Of a DNA stretch of 64,000 nucleotides, positions 33,660 to 42,085 are shown piece by piece; the first letter of the stretch is position 1; every line of letters starts with the position of its first letter. A program made the translations under genes and the position numbers. The notes beneath the pieces are model-generated. The model ran no database searches. It had not been told where the DNA came from and saw nothing but the letters and a program-made list of their open reading frames with translations. This stretch comes from Thiosocius sp963753845 (lineage in GTDB: Bacteria; Pseudomonadota; Gammaproteobacteria; Chromatiales; Chromatiaceae), in contig CAVWEI010000006.1 in NCBI GenBank assembly GCA_963753845.1, forward strand, positions 248,001 to 312,000. Direction: 5' to 3'.

Positions 33660-35399
33660 GTGAAAAGACTCATTTTCGGTCTGGGTGTGTTGTGTCTGCT
33701 TGGTGCCCAGGGCTGTCAGACCCTTGGTGGCCGGTCGGCAGGGCATGGCACCGATGAGCCGGCGGCCGTGGTCCTGCCGTTCCCTGAGCCCGCACCGGTC
33801 GACCGCGAGCTGGATGAGGATCTGGTCTACAGTTACCTGGTGGGTGAGATCGCCGCCCACCGCGGCGAACTTAGCCTGTCACAGACCCATTACCAGCATG
33901 CTGCGATCCTGGCCCGCGATCCGTATGCGGCGGAACGCGCGACCCGGATTGCCCTGCACCTGAAAGACTACCCGTCGGGCCTGGCTTCCGCGCGCCGCTG
34001 GGTGGAGCTGGCCCCGAACGACATCGCCGCGCGCCAGATCGCAGCAGTGCTGTTCCTGCGCGACGGACAACTTGAGCCGGCGGGTGAGCAACTGGATGCC
34101 CTGGTCAAGATCGCCGATGCACGCGGCAGTGACGGTTTCCTGCAGGCCGCCAGTGCCCTCAGTGTTGAACCGAACCGAGCCGGTGCGGGGCAGGTGATGC
34201 AGGGACTGCAGGAACGGCACCCGGATGACGTGCGGGCGCTTTACGCGGCAGCTGTGCTCCTGACGGCACACCAGCAATTCTCCGAGGCCGAGGGGAGCCT
34301 GCGCGAGGTGATCGAGCGCAAACCGGACTGGGATCAGCCACGTGTGCTGTTGTCGCGAGTTCTGGTTGCACAGGACCGGAAGGATCAGGCCTTGGACCTC
34401 CTCGAACAGAGTGTCCGGCACAACCCCGACAGCGTCTTGTTGCATACCAGTTATGCGCGGCTGCTGGTGGATTCCGGCGACTATGCGAGTGCGCTGGAAC
34501 AGTTTGAATCCCTTTACAGGCTGACACCGGAAGACGAAGAGATCGCCTTCGGCTACGCCATGCTCGCGACCCAGCAGGAGCATTGGGACGAGGCCCGGCC
34601 CCTGTGGCAGAAGCTTCGCGCCAGCCCGGGCCGGCGTGACGAGGCAAGCTACTATCTCGCCCAGATCGAGGAACAGGAAGGAAACGACGATCTGGCGATA
34701 GGCCTGTTTCGTTCGGTCGATGGCGGCGAACTCAAGGTGGACGCGATCATGCGCTCTGCCCAGATCCTTGCCAGGACCGGCCGTATGGAAGGGGCGCGCG
34801 ATGCCCTGCAGAACGCACGGATCGCCAATCCCGGCCGCGCTGCCGATCTGTACATCGCCGAGACCCAGATCGTGCAGAAGTACGGCAAGCCACAGGACGC
34901 ATTGGCCCTGTACCAGACCGCACTGTCGGCGTTCCCGGAAAATCAGGACCTGCTCTACAATCGAGCGCTGTACGTGGTCGAACTCGGGGACTTCGAATCC
35001 ATGGAGCGCGACCTGATGCGCCTGCTGGAGGAAGATCCCGATCATGTCGATGCCCTGAATGCCCTGGGGTATACCCTGGCGGATCGCAACGAGCGTCTGG
35101 ACGAGGCCTATGCCCATGTGGCGCGTGCCCTCAAGCTGCGACCGGACAGCCCAGCGATCCTCGACAGCATGGGTTGGGTGTTGTATCGCCAAGGCGATCT
35201 CGAGCTGGCCGCCCAGTACCTGCGACGGGCGTTGGCCTTGGCCCAGGATGATGAGATCGCTGCCCACCTCGGTGAGGTTCTGTGGGTGAGCGGCAATCGC
35301 GCCGATGCAAAAGCGGTGTGGCGCGAAGGGCTTTCGCACGCCCCTGACAGTGACAAGATCCGCGCGGTCGTCGAGAGGCTCCAGGCCAACTCCAAATGA
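33660..35399 (+). CDS. Tetratricopeptide-repeat lipoprotein
   Basis: About 579 residues. GTG 33660 gives a lipoprotein signal (VKRLIFGLGVLCLLGAQGC) with GGGGG upstream; an ATG at 33573 with AGAGG upstream would add 29 residues before it and is the alternative. The rest is almost wholly TPR: successive helix pairs from about 55 to 575, for example QTHYQHAAILARDPYAAERA, DALNALGYTLADRNERLDEA and SMGWVLYRQGDLELAAQYLR. It matches the TPR protein found between hemA and lolB in Pseudomonas. Its role is unknown; an outer-membrane assembly or scaffold function is plausible. Its stop overlaps the ispE start (ATGA). Confidence 0.88.
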   Translation: MKRLIFGLGVLCLLGAQGCQTLGGRSAGHGTDEPAAVVLPFPEPAPVDRELDEDLVYSYLVGEIAAHRGELSLSQTHYQHAAILARDPYAAERATRIALHLKDYPSGLASARRWVELAPNDIAARQIAAVLFLRDGQLEPAGEQLDALVKIADARGSDGFLQAASALSVEPNRAGAGQVMQGLQERHPDDVRALYAAAVLLTAHQQFSEAEGSLREVIERKPDWDQPRVLLSRVLVAQDRKDQALDLLEQSVRHNPDSVLLHTSYARLLVDSGDYASALEQFESLYRLTPEDEEIAFGYAMLATQQEHWDEARPLWQKLRASPGRRDEASYYLAQIEEQEGNDDLAIGLFRSVDGGELKVDAIMRSAQILARTGRMEGARDALQNARIANPGRAADLYIAETQIVQKYGKPQDALALYQTALSAFPENQDLLYNRALYVVELGDFESMERDLMRLLEEDPDHVDALNALGYTLADRNERLDEAYAHVARALKLRPDSPAILDSMGWVLYRQGDLELAAQYLRRALALAQDDEIAAHLGEVLWVSGNRADAKAVWREGLSHAPDSDKIRAVVERLQANSK

Positions 35400-36247
35400 A
35401 CCGGGCGGATGCCTGGCCGGCCCCGGCCAAGCTCAATCTGATGCTGCGGGTGGTCGGCCGACGGCCTGACGGATATCACCTTTTGCAGACGGTGTTTCAG
35501 TTCATCGATCTGTGCGATGAGCTGTATCTCGACGTGCGTGCAGACGGAAAGGTGCGCCGTGACAACGAGCTGCGGGGCCTCGCATCGGACGATGACCTTG
35601 TGGTGAAGGCGGCCCGCTTGTTGCAGCAGACGACCGCGTGCCGGCTCGGTGTCGACATCCATCTGGAAAAACGCATACCCATGGGTGGGGGGCTTGGCGG
35701 GGGCAGCTCGGATGCCGCCACCACCCTGTTGGCGCTGAACCAATTGTGGGGTTGTGGGCTTGGCCTCGACAGCCTGATGCAGCTGGGGCTGCAAGTCGGT
35801 GCCGATGTGCCGATCTTCATCCACGGTCATGCTGCGTGGGCCGAGGGGGTGGGGGAGAAGCTGAGTGACATCGACCCGCCAGAGCCGATTTATCTGCTGC
35901 TCGTACCGGCTATTCACGTCGATACGGGCAAAGTGTTCCAAGACCCGGAATTGACAAGGAATTCGAGCAGAATCACAATACGCGACTTTCTTGCAGGCGA
36001 GCATGCCAACGATTGCCTTGCGGTTGTCAGGAAGCGCCATCCCATTGTTGGCCAAGTCTTTGATTGGCTTGATGAAAGGGCCGGGGCCAGGATGACCGGA
36101 ACCGGGGCTTGCCTGTTTGCCGCCTTTGCCAGTCGTGACGAGGCCGAGGCCCTGTATCGCCAGCGGCCCGCGGGTGTCGTCGGATTCGTGGTGCAGGGAA
36201 CGAATCGCTCGCCGCTGCTGGATGTGGTATCGCAAGCGCGAAATTGA
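35396..36247 (+). CDS. ispE: 4-diphosphocytidyl-2-C-methyl-D-erythritol kinase
   Basis: A 283-residue GHMP kinase of the MEP isoprenoid pathway. WPAPAKLNLMLRVVGRRPDGYH is the N-terminal substrate block (shown in under-length pieces: PAPAKLNLMLRV, GRRPDGYHLLQT). The ATP loop is PMGGGLGGGSSDAATTLL (about 98-115), and ARMTGTGACLFAAF is the third GHMP motif. It overlaps the TPR gene by four bases, without the usual intervening lolB, and tRNA-Gln begins eight bases after its stop. Confidence 0.95.
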   Translation: MNRADAWPAPAKLNLMLRVVGRRPDGYHLLQTVFQFIDLCDELYLDVRADGKVRRDNELRGLASDDDLVVKAARLLQQTTACRLGVDIHLEKRIPMGGGLGGGSSDAATTLLALNQLWGCGLGLDSLMQLGLQVGADVPIFIHGHAAWAEGVGEKLSDIDPPEPIYLLLVPAIHVDTGKVFQDPELTRNSSRITIRDFLAGEHANDCLAVVRKRHPIVGQVFDWLDERAGARMTGTGACLFAAFASRDEAEALYRQRPAGVVGFVVQGTNRSPLLDVVSQARN

Positions 36248-36255
36248 AGAGTTTT

Positions 36256-36330
36256 TGGGGCGTGGCCAAGCGGTTAAGGCACCGGACTTTGACTCCGGCA
36301 TCGTAGGTTCGATTCCTACCGCCCCAGCCA
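36256..36330 (+). tRNA. tRNA-Gln (anticodon UUG)
   Basis: A 75-base tRNA including encoded CCA. The acceptor stem TGGGGCG pairs with CGCCCCA, with discriminator G. The anticodon arm CCGGA-CTTTGAC-TCCGG carries TTG. The T arm TAGGTTCGATTCCTA is canonical. It directly follows ispE and is likely co-transcribed. Confidence 0.97.
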
Positions 36331-36729
36331 TATAGACGACGACCGGAGGGTGCATTGGCGGTAGGAAGCGAACCGAGAAGTTCGACGCGGACATTGTAGG
36401 GCAGGCTGTGCCTGCCGCCATCGTCGGGCGCAGCCCGACCTACGAACATTAACAGCAGTCGCGCACCGGAGGGTGCATTGGCGGTAGGAAGCGAACCGAG
36501 AAGTTCGACGCGGATATTGTAGGGCAGGCTGTGCCTGCTGCAATCGTCGGGCGCCGCCCGACCTACAAAAGGCAATTGTCGGGCGCAGCCCGACCTGCGA
36601 ACATTAATGGCAGCCATCCACTGAAAGCTGCGAGCCGGGGCGGTGACAATCTCCTGGAGCAGGGCGTCGAGCCTGCACCGGGAAGGCCCACAGGGCGGTT
36701 TTCATCGCCGACGCATATGGGAGTCCACA
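36331..36729. repeat. Tandem palindromic repeats between tRNA-Gln and prs
   Basis: Two near-identical copies of about 105-110 bases begin with ACCGGAGGGTGCATTGG at 36342 and 36465. Each carries two hairpins: GCAGGCTGTGCCTGC and GTCGGGCGCAGCCCGAC (or GTCGGGCGCCGCCCGAC), flanked by GTAGG and CCTAC. The second copy has an additional GTCGGGCGCAGCCCGAC hairpin and ends with ACATTAA at 36607. No gene is visible in this gap; the last 120 bases hold the prs leader with GGGAG before ATG 36730. The hairpins belong to a REP-like family seen again at 39147-39191. Confidence 0.85.
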
Positions 36730-37683
36730 ATGTCCGCCAGTGGGATGATGGTTTTTTCCGGGAACGCCAACCCCCAGTTGACCGCGGATATCGCGGGCTA
36801 TCTCGATATCCCGCTGGGCAAGGCGGTGGTAGGACAGTTCAGCGACGGCGAGTCGATGGTCGAGATCCAGGAGAACGTCCGCGGTCGCGACGTGTTCGTG
36901 GTGCAGCCGACCTGCGAGCCGACCAACGACAACCTCATGGAGTTGTTGGTCATGATCGACGCGCTGCGCTGGTCGTCTGTGCGCCGTGTCACGGCGGTGA
37001 TCCCGTACTTCGGTTACGCGCGCCAGGACCGGCGTCCGCGCTCTGCACGTGTGCCGATCACGGCGCGCCTGGCCGCCAAGATGATCGGAACCGCCGGTGC
37101 GAACAGGGTACTGACCATGGATCTGCACGCGGACCAGATCCAGGGTTTTTTCGACATACCGGTCGACAACGTGTATGCCTCACCGATCCTGCTGGGTGAC
37201 GTTTGGCGCCAGAAGTACCCGAAACTGATGGTCGTGTCACCCGATGTCGGCGGTGTGGTGCGTGCGAGGGCATTGGCCAAAAGACTCGATGATGCGGATC
37301 TCGCGATCATCGACAAGCGTCGGCCGAAGACGAATGTCGCGCAGATCATGAACATCATAGGTGACGTCCGCGGCCGCACCTGTGTGCTGGTCGATGACCT
37401 TGTGGACACCGCGGGCACGCTGTGCAAGGCGGCCGGGGCGCTGAAGGACGCTGGGGCGGAAAAGGTGGTTGCCTACTGTACCCATGCGGTGCTGTCGGGA
37501 CCGGCGGTGGCCAACATCGAAGCATCGCGGATGGATGAACTGGTGGTGACGTCGACCATTCCGCTGCGCGAGGACGCTGTTGCCTGCAGCAAGATCCGAC
37601 TGCTGTCGATCGCCGGGCTGCTCGCGGAGTCGATCCGCAGAATCAACAACGAGGAATCGGTCAGTTCGCTGTTTGTGGACTGA
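36730..37683 (+). CDS. prs: Ribose-phosphate pyrophosphokinase
   Basis: A 317-residue PRPP synthetase. FSGNANPQLTADIA opens the protein, DGESMVEIQENVRGRDVFVV (in parts) and IPYFGYARQDRRPRSARVP form the ATP and flexible loops, TMDLHADQIQGFFD is the metal site, and CVLVDDLVDTAGTL (about 217-230) is the PRPP-binding motif. ATG 36730 has GGGAG about 7 bases upstream and matches the family start; the 29 codons open upstream do not. Confidence 0.97.
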   Translation: MSASGMMVFSGNANPQLTADIAGYLDIPLGKAVVGQFSDGESMVEIQENVRGRDVFVVQPTCEPTNDNLMELLVMIDALRWSSVRRVTAVIPYFGYARQDRRPRSARVPITARLAAKMIGTAGANRVLTMDLHADQIQGFFDIPVDNVYASPILLGDVWRQKYPKLMVVSPDVGGVVRARALAKRLDDADLAIIDKRRPKTNVAQIMNIIGDVRGRTCVLVDDLVDTAGTLCKAAGALKDAGAEKVVAYCTHAVLSGPAVANIEASRMDELVVTSTIPLREDAVACSKIRLLSIAGLLAESIRRINNEESVSSLFVD

Positions 37684-37780
37684 CGGTAAACGGGGAGGTT
37701 TTCCCCATTTTGATATGCGCTCGGTTGCTGCCTGGTCGCGGGCCCCGTGCGCTGTATTTTTTTAGAGAGAGAATCGAGAC

Positions 37781-38455
37781 ATGCAGGATAATTTTGAAAT
37801 TGTTGCAGTGTCCCGTGGCGATCAGGGCAAGGGTGCGAGCCGCCGCCTGCGTCGCGAGGGACTGGTACCGGGAATCATCTATGGCGGTGGCAAGGATCCG
37901 CAGATGTTTTCCACCAGGCATAACGAGTTGCTCCATCACCTCGAACAAGAGGCGTTCTTCTCGCACATACTGACGGTCACGCTGGACGGGACTGTGCAGA
38001 CGGTCGTGGTGCGTGATCTTCAGCGTCATCCGGCAAAGCCTTTTGTGCAGCACATCGACCTGATGCGCGTGCGCATGGACGAGGCGATAACCATGACCAT
38101 CCCGCTGCATTTCGAGGGCGAGGAAGTCTGTCCGGGCGTCAAGGCGGGCGGCACGCTGCTGCGCGGTATGAGCGATATCGAGATCGAATGTCTGCCCAAC
38201 GACCTCCCGGAATACGTCGCTGTCGATGTGTCGAAGATGGAGATCGATGACGTCATTCACCTCTCGGAGGTTGTCATACCCGCGGGGGTCACCCTGCTCG
38301 GTGCCGAGAATCTCGACGAGGACAACGACCCCATGGTCGTTACGATCGAGGTCATGCGCGGTACGGAAGAAGAGCCGGAAGAGACCGAAGAGATGGAACC
38401 GACCGAGGTCCCGAGTGAACATGGTGGCGAGGAGCCGGCCTCTGGAGAAGACTGA
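37781..38455 (+). CDS. rplY: 50S ribosomal protein L25, Ctc type
   Basis: A 224-residue L25 of the long general-stress (Ctc/TL5) form. The first ~95 residues bind 5S rRNA (GKGASRRLRREGLVPGIIYGG in parts, VLVVRDLQ-like TVVVRDLQRHPAKPFVQHIDLMRV in parts). The C-terminal domain (about 95-195) includes CPGVKAGGTLLRGMSDIEIECLP, followed by a very acidic tail rich in Glu (about 196-224). GAGAGAGAA precedes the ATG. Usual place between prs and pth. Confidence 0.95.
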   Translation: MQDNFEIVAVSRGDQGKGASRRLRREGLVPGIIYGGGKDPQMFSTRHNELLHHLEQEAFFSHILTVTLDGTVQTVVVRDLQRHPAKPFVQHIDLMRVRMDEAITMTIPLHFEGEEVCPGVKAGGTLLRGMSDIEIECLPNDLPEYVAVDVSKMEIDDVIHLSEVVIPAGVTLLGAENLDEDNDPMVVTIEVMRGTEEEPEETEEMEPTEVPSEHGGEEPASGED

Positions 38456-38491
38456 AGCGCCAGACTGGATCTGGTGATTCATGGTGTACGG

Positions 38492-38520
38492 AACGGCGGC
38501 CTTGTGCCGCCGTTTCTGAT
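38492..38520 (+). terminator. Hairpin between rplY and pth
   Basis: AACGGCGGC (38492-38500) pairs perfectly with GCCGCCGTT (38506-38514) around a five-base loop, followed by TCTGATTCT, a weak T-rich tail. It lies 14 bases upstream of pth and is probably a partial terminator or attenuator. Confidence 0.6.
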
Positions 38521-38534
38521 TCTGGAGACGGCTG

Positions 38535-39113
38535 ATGTCTGCCATTCAATGCGTTGTCGGGCTGGGTAACCCCGGGCCAAAGTATGAGGGGACGCGTCAC
38601 AACGCGGGCTTCTGGTTTGTCGACGAACTGGCGCGGACCAATGGCGCCGTCATGCGTGCGGAGAACAAGTTCTCGGGAGAACTCGCACGGATAGCAACCG
38701 GGGTTGGGGAGTGCTGGTTGCTCAAGCCTATGACCTACATGAATCACAGTGGCCGTGCCGTCGCGGCCCTGTGCAATTTCTACCGGATACAGCCCTCGCA
38801 GGTCCTGGTGGCATACGATGAACTCGATCTGACACCCGGCACGATGCGACTCAAGAGCGGCGGCGGTCATGGTGGACACAATGGGATGCGGGATATCTGT
38901 TCGGCCCTGGGCACCAGGGATTTTCAGCGTTTGCGCATAGGTATCGGGCATCCTGGACACAAGGAAGCGGTGGTCGGATATGTCCTATCGCGCCCAGGGA
39001 AGGATGAGCACCAGGCGATAGGAAAAGGCATCGACGAGGCCATGCGGCAATGGGGGCTGATTCAGTCCGGTGAACTGCAGAAGGCGATGAACGCCCTGCA
39101 TGCTGCGACGTGA
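38535..39113 (+). CDS. pth: Peptidyl-tRNA hydrolase
   Basis: A 192-residue Pth, which frees tRNA from prematurely dropped peptidyl-tRNA. VVGLGNPGPKYEGTRHNAGF holds the catalytic His22; KPMTYMNHSG, DELDLTPGTMRLK and GGGHGGHNGMRDI are the remaining active-site blocks. Usual neighbour of rplY. GGAGACGGCTG precedes the ATG. A palindromic repeat follows its stop. Confidence 0.97.
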   Translation: MSAIQCVVGLGNPGPKYEGTRHNAGFWFVDELARTNGAVMRAENKFSGELARIATGVGECWLLKPMTYMNHSGRAVAALCNFYRIQPSQVLVAYDELDLTPGTMRLKSGGGHGGHNGMRDICSALGTRDFQRLRIGIGHPGHKEAVVGYVLSRPGKDEHQAIGKGIDEAMRQWGLIQSGELQKAMNALHAAT

Positions 39114-39120
39114 GTTCAGC

Positions 39121-39217
39121 GGCGAGTAGCGAGGAACGAACGGGATGTAGGGCAGGCTAAGCCTGCCGATGTCGGGCACAGCCCGACCTACAATCCCGGT
39201 GATCCGCGCTACTCGCC
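39121..39217. repeat. Nested palindromic element between convergent pth and MMPL genes
   Basis: The outer arms GGCGAGTAGCG (39121-39131) and CGCTACTCGCC (39207-39217) are a perfect 11-bp inverted repeat. Inside, CGGGAT/ATCCCG and GTAGG/CCTAC enclose the same two hairpins as at 36342-36607: GGCAGGCTAAGCCTGCC and GTCGGGCACAGCCCGAC. The whole could fold as a branched hairpin. Lying between convergent genes, it may act as a bidirectional terminator. Confidence 0.8.
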
Positions 39218-39224
39218 CACGCTG

Positions 39225-41993
39225 TCAGTTGTTACCGAAGACGTACTTCGGCTTGAACCAATACACCATCAATGGCAACAGCATCAACGCCGTGAACACG
39301 TCGATGATCAACGCCCAGCCTATGTAGACGGCCAGTCCCCAGGTGTTGGCCAGCGTGGTGCCGACCAGCGGGATGAAGCTGCCCAGCAGCACGATGATGG
39401 AGACGATGACTGCCGAGCCGGTGGTGTTCTGGGTATTGCGCAGTGAGGTCGCCCAGTCGCCAGCCGTGGCCTGCATCTCCTCGCGCAGCCGCGAGACCAT
39501 GTAAATCCCGTAGTCCACCCCGAGGCCCATCGAGATGGACAGGGTCACCAGCAGGTGGAAGGCGAGGTTGCCGGACCAGTTTTCGACCGAGGTGAAATAT
39601 CCACCCAGTCCGTACTGCGCGAACACGGTGATCAACAGGGTCAAGGTGAGCAGTGCCGATACCAGCGCCGAGCGGAACATCAGTGCGGCAATCAGGAAGA
39701 TCGCAAGTGCAGTCTGCAGCGGGCTGATCAGCCAGTTGGCCATCGCCACCTCGCGGGTCGCCTCGGTCGCACCCAGAAAACCGCCGATGCCCGGCCTGAC
39801 GTAACCCGGGCCATCCACGGAAAGCTCGTTGCTGTCGCCCGAGGTGTCTGCATTGCGCAGACCGAAGTTGACCAGGGAGAAGCCCGGGTCATTCTTGTGC
39901 TCCTCGATGTACTGCTGGATGTCCATGGTCACCCGGTGGGTCTCGACCGGGTCCATGGTGTTGATGAACCCGAGGATCACGCCCTCGTTCCAGGTTTCCG
40001 TATTGACAAAGGAGTCCATGTCGCCGGTAGAGGTCATGGACTCCAGCAGACCGTTGTACATCCGCACGATGTCGGTCGGGCTGCGGTCGTCATCGGGGTT
40101 GATCGCCAGCAGATAGTCCTTGTTGGGCACACGCAGGTCGCTGAGCTTGGTCGGCTCGCCCGGTTCGGCGGTCAGCAGCATGTTAACCAGGCGGACGTAC
40201 TGGGTGTACGAACCCGTATAGCCGATGAACTCGTGCGAGCGCATCCAGTTTTCCATCTTCTCGAGATCGGTGTGCAATTCCACCGTATTGAACACGCCCT
40301 GCGCGCCACACGCGTCGGCATCCCAGCATCCCATCTCGACCTTGTACTTTTCGCACATCTGGGCCTTCTCGACCCTGTCCTCTATGTCGTAGATCGAGTC
40401 CGGATAGTAGTCATCTATACAGCCTTTGACATTCTCCTCCTTGCCACGGATCGGGATGGATACCGAGATGACGCCCGGCATGATCTCGTTGAGCTGTACC
40501 AGATCCTTCCACGTCGGCGAGCTCCCTTTGAATGCAGCTCGGGCGTAGTTGATGCCCTTCTCCACGCCCGGCATGTAGTCGTTCTCTTCGGCCAACTTGA
40601 TCGCATCTGCCGGGTCACCCTTCCAGTTCATCAGGTTGGTGTAATAAACGGACCCGGCCATCACCAACAGCACGACGCCGATTGGTATCCATTTGCCAGG
40701 GCCGCTGATCAGGCGCGTGATGAAACCGCCTACCCCCACTTCCCAGCCGTGGCCTTCCATCGACTTGCAGGATTCCTGCGACGGCGGCATCAGCGTCAGC
40801 AGCAGGGGAATCAGGGTGGTCGTGGTCATCAGCAGGGTCAGCATGCCGAACACGCCGAAATAGGCGTAATCCTTATAGAAGGAGATTTCCACCGTTGCCA
40901 GTGTTGCGAAGCCGACCATGTCGGTCACGATCGACAAGGTGGCCGGTACGATGGTATGCCTTATGGCCTCGCGGCCGGCCAGCATGCAATCACCGCTCTG
41001 CCCGTGTTCCAGCAGGAAGCGCCGGGTGACCTGAACCGAGTGCCCGATACCGATGGCCAGCAACAGCATCGGGGTCAGCACCATCATGGTGGTCAGCTTG
41101 AACGCGGTGAAACCCATGAGGCCAAGGGTCATGGCGATGGTCATGCCCACCCCGACCAGCGGGAAAACTGCGCCGCGCCAGTTGCGGAACTCCAACCAAA
41201 GGACCGCGATGACGATTGCAATCGAGATGGCGAACAGCCACCAGTGGTCGACCAGGTCGGCCAGCATCCAGGCGAGGAAGTAGGGCTCGCCCGCGACCAG
41301 CAGCTCGATCCGGTCATCCTGTCCGTATTCGTCCATCATGGCGCGCACCTCGCGCACCCAGGGCAGGTAGATCGCCTTGACCTCGTCGGTGTAGTCGGCG
41401 ATCACGTAGGCCGCCTTGGCGGTACAGAAATCCTTGTCATAGTCCTCGTAGGCACAGCGGTTGCCGTCGGCATCCCACATCGATACCAGCATGGGGGCCA
41501 TGACCGGGTTGGTCTTCACGCCCTCGCGCAGAAACGCGAGCTGCTCGGCCGCCTTCTCCGGATCATCGCTGATGCCCTCGGTCGGGATCAGGCGCTTGAA
41601 TACCAGGCCGTTTTCATCCGTGCCCATGTACTTGATCTTCTGGGCGGCGATGTCGATGAAGTTCGTCGGACGCGAGTGCGGCAGGGCCTCGAGTTTGTTG
41701 TGGATCTCCTGGACCTTGTTGATGAACCAGGGTTGCCAGATGTCGCCTTCCTTGACCTTGAGAGCGAACACCATCAGGTTGCCCATGCCGAAACCGTGTT
41801 CGGCATAAAGGTTGGTGGCGACGTAGCGGTTGCTTGGCGGCAGCAGGGTGTCCGGATCGTTGCGGATATCCAGATTCTTGATCTGCAGCGCGGCGGCGAC
41901 CGTGGCGATCACCAGCAGGATGATAATGGGCCAGCGGTTACGCAGTACGAAGTCTGCGTAGGCGTTTGGCCATCCGTTGTCTTTGTTGCTCAT
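39225..41993 (-). CDS. MMPL/RND family transporter
   Basis: A 922-residue RND-superfamily protein of the MMPL branch, with two halves each of a large periplasmic loop and six membrane segments. The N-terminal segment is NRWPIIILLVIATVAAAL; the first half has LTPMLLLAIGIGHSVQVTRR, where His stands where many RND pumps have Asp; the second half keeps SISMGLGVDYGIYMVSRLR with Asp-Tyr of the proton relay. The periplasmic loops hold several cysteines (CAYEDYDKDFC, CEKYKVEMGCWDADAC). ATG 41993 is chosen by the family start. It is last in an operon with a DUF1302 outer-membrane protein and a LolA-like protein, suggesting lipid or hydrophobic-molecule transport across the envelope; the substrate is unknown. 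Confidence 0.85.
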   Translation of the reverse strand: MSNKDNGWPNAYADFVLRNRWPIIILLVIATVAAALQIKNLDIRNDPDTLLPPSNRYVATNLYAEHGFGMGNLMVFALKVKEGDIWQPWFINKVQEIHNKLEALPHSRPTNFIDIAAQKIKYMGTDENGLVFKRLIPTEGISDDPEKAAEQLAFLREGVKTNPVMAPMLVSMWDADGNRCAYEDYDKDFCTAKAAYVIADYTDEVKAIYLPWVREVRAMMDEYGQDDRIELLVAGEPYFLAWMLADLVDHWWLFAISIAIVIAVLWLEFRNWRGAVFPLVGVGMTIAMTLGLMGFTAFKLTTMMVLTPMLLLAIGIGHSVQVTRRFLLEHGQSGDCMLAGREAIRHTIVPATLSIVTDMVGFATLATVEISFYKDYAYFGVFGMLTLLMTTTTLIPLLLTLMPPSQESCKSMEGHGWEVGVGGFITRLISGPGKWIPIGVVLLVMAGSVYYTNLMNWKGDPADAIKLAEENDYMPGVEKGINYARAAFKGSSPTWKDLVQLNEIMPGVISVSIPIRGKEENVKGCIDDYYPDSIYDIEDRVEKAQMCEKYKVEMGCWDADACGAQGVFNTVELHTDLEKMENWMRSHEFIGYTGSYTQYVRLVNMLLTAEPGEPTKLSDLRVPNKDYLLAINPDDDRSPTDIVRMYNGLLESMTSTGDMDSFVNTETWNEGVILGFINTMDPVETHRVTMDIQQYIEEHKNDPGFSLVNFGLRNADTSGDSNELSVDGPGYVRPGIGGFLGATEATREVAMANWLISPLQTALAIFLIAALMFRSALVSALLTLTLLITVFAQYGLGGYFTSVENWSGNLAFHLLVTLSISMGLGVDYGIYMVSRLREEMQATAGDWATSLRNTQNTTGSAVIVSIIVLLGSFIPLVGTTLANTWGLAVYIGWALIIDVFTALMLLPLMVYWFKPKYVFGNN

Positions 41994-42027
41994 GATGTCT
42001 TCACTCTGGGTCCAGTGGGACCGGTGC

Positions 42028-42063
42028 AAAAAAAGCGGCGCCGAACCAGCCGAGCGCCGCTTT
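42028..42063 (-). terminator. Intrinsic terminator/attenuator before the MMPL gene
   Basis: On the minus strand AAAGCGGCGC and GCGCCGCTTT form a perfect 10-bp stem (plus positions 42054-42063 and 42032-42041) with a 12-base loop, followed by more Ts (42028-42031). It lies 23 bases past the DUF1302 stop and 35 before the MMPL start, so it probably lowers transporter expression relative to the upstream outer-membrane protein. Confidence 0.85.
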
Positions 42064-42085
42064 GGGTTCTCCCGTCAGGCGGCGA

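Noticed and set aside
36331..36729. A CRISPR array
   Set aside because: Two to three unequal palindromic units without regular spacers or cas genes.
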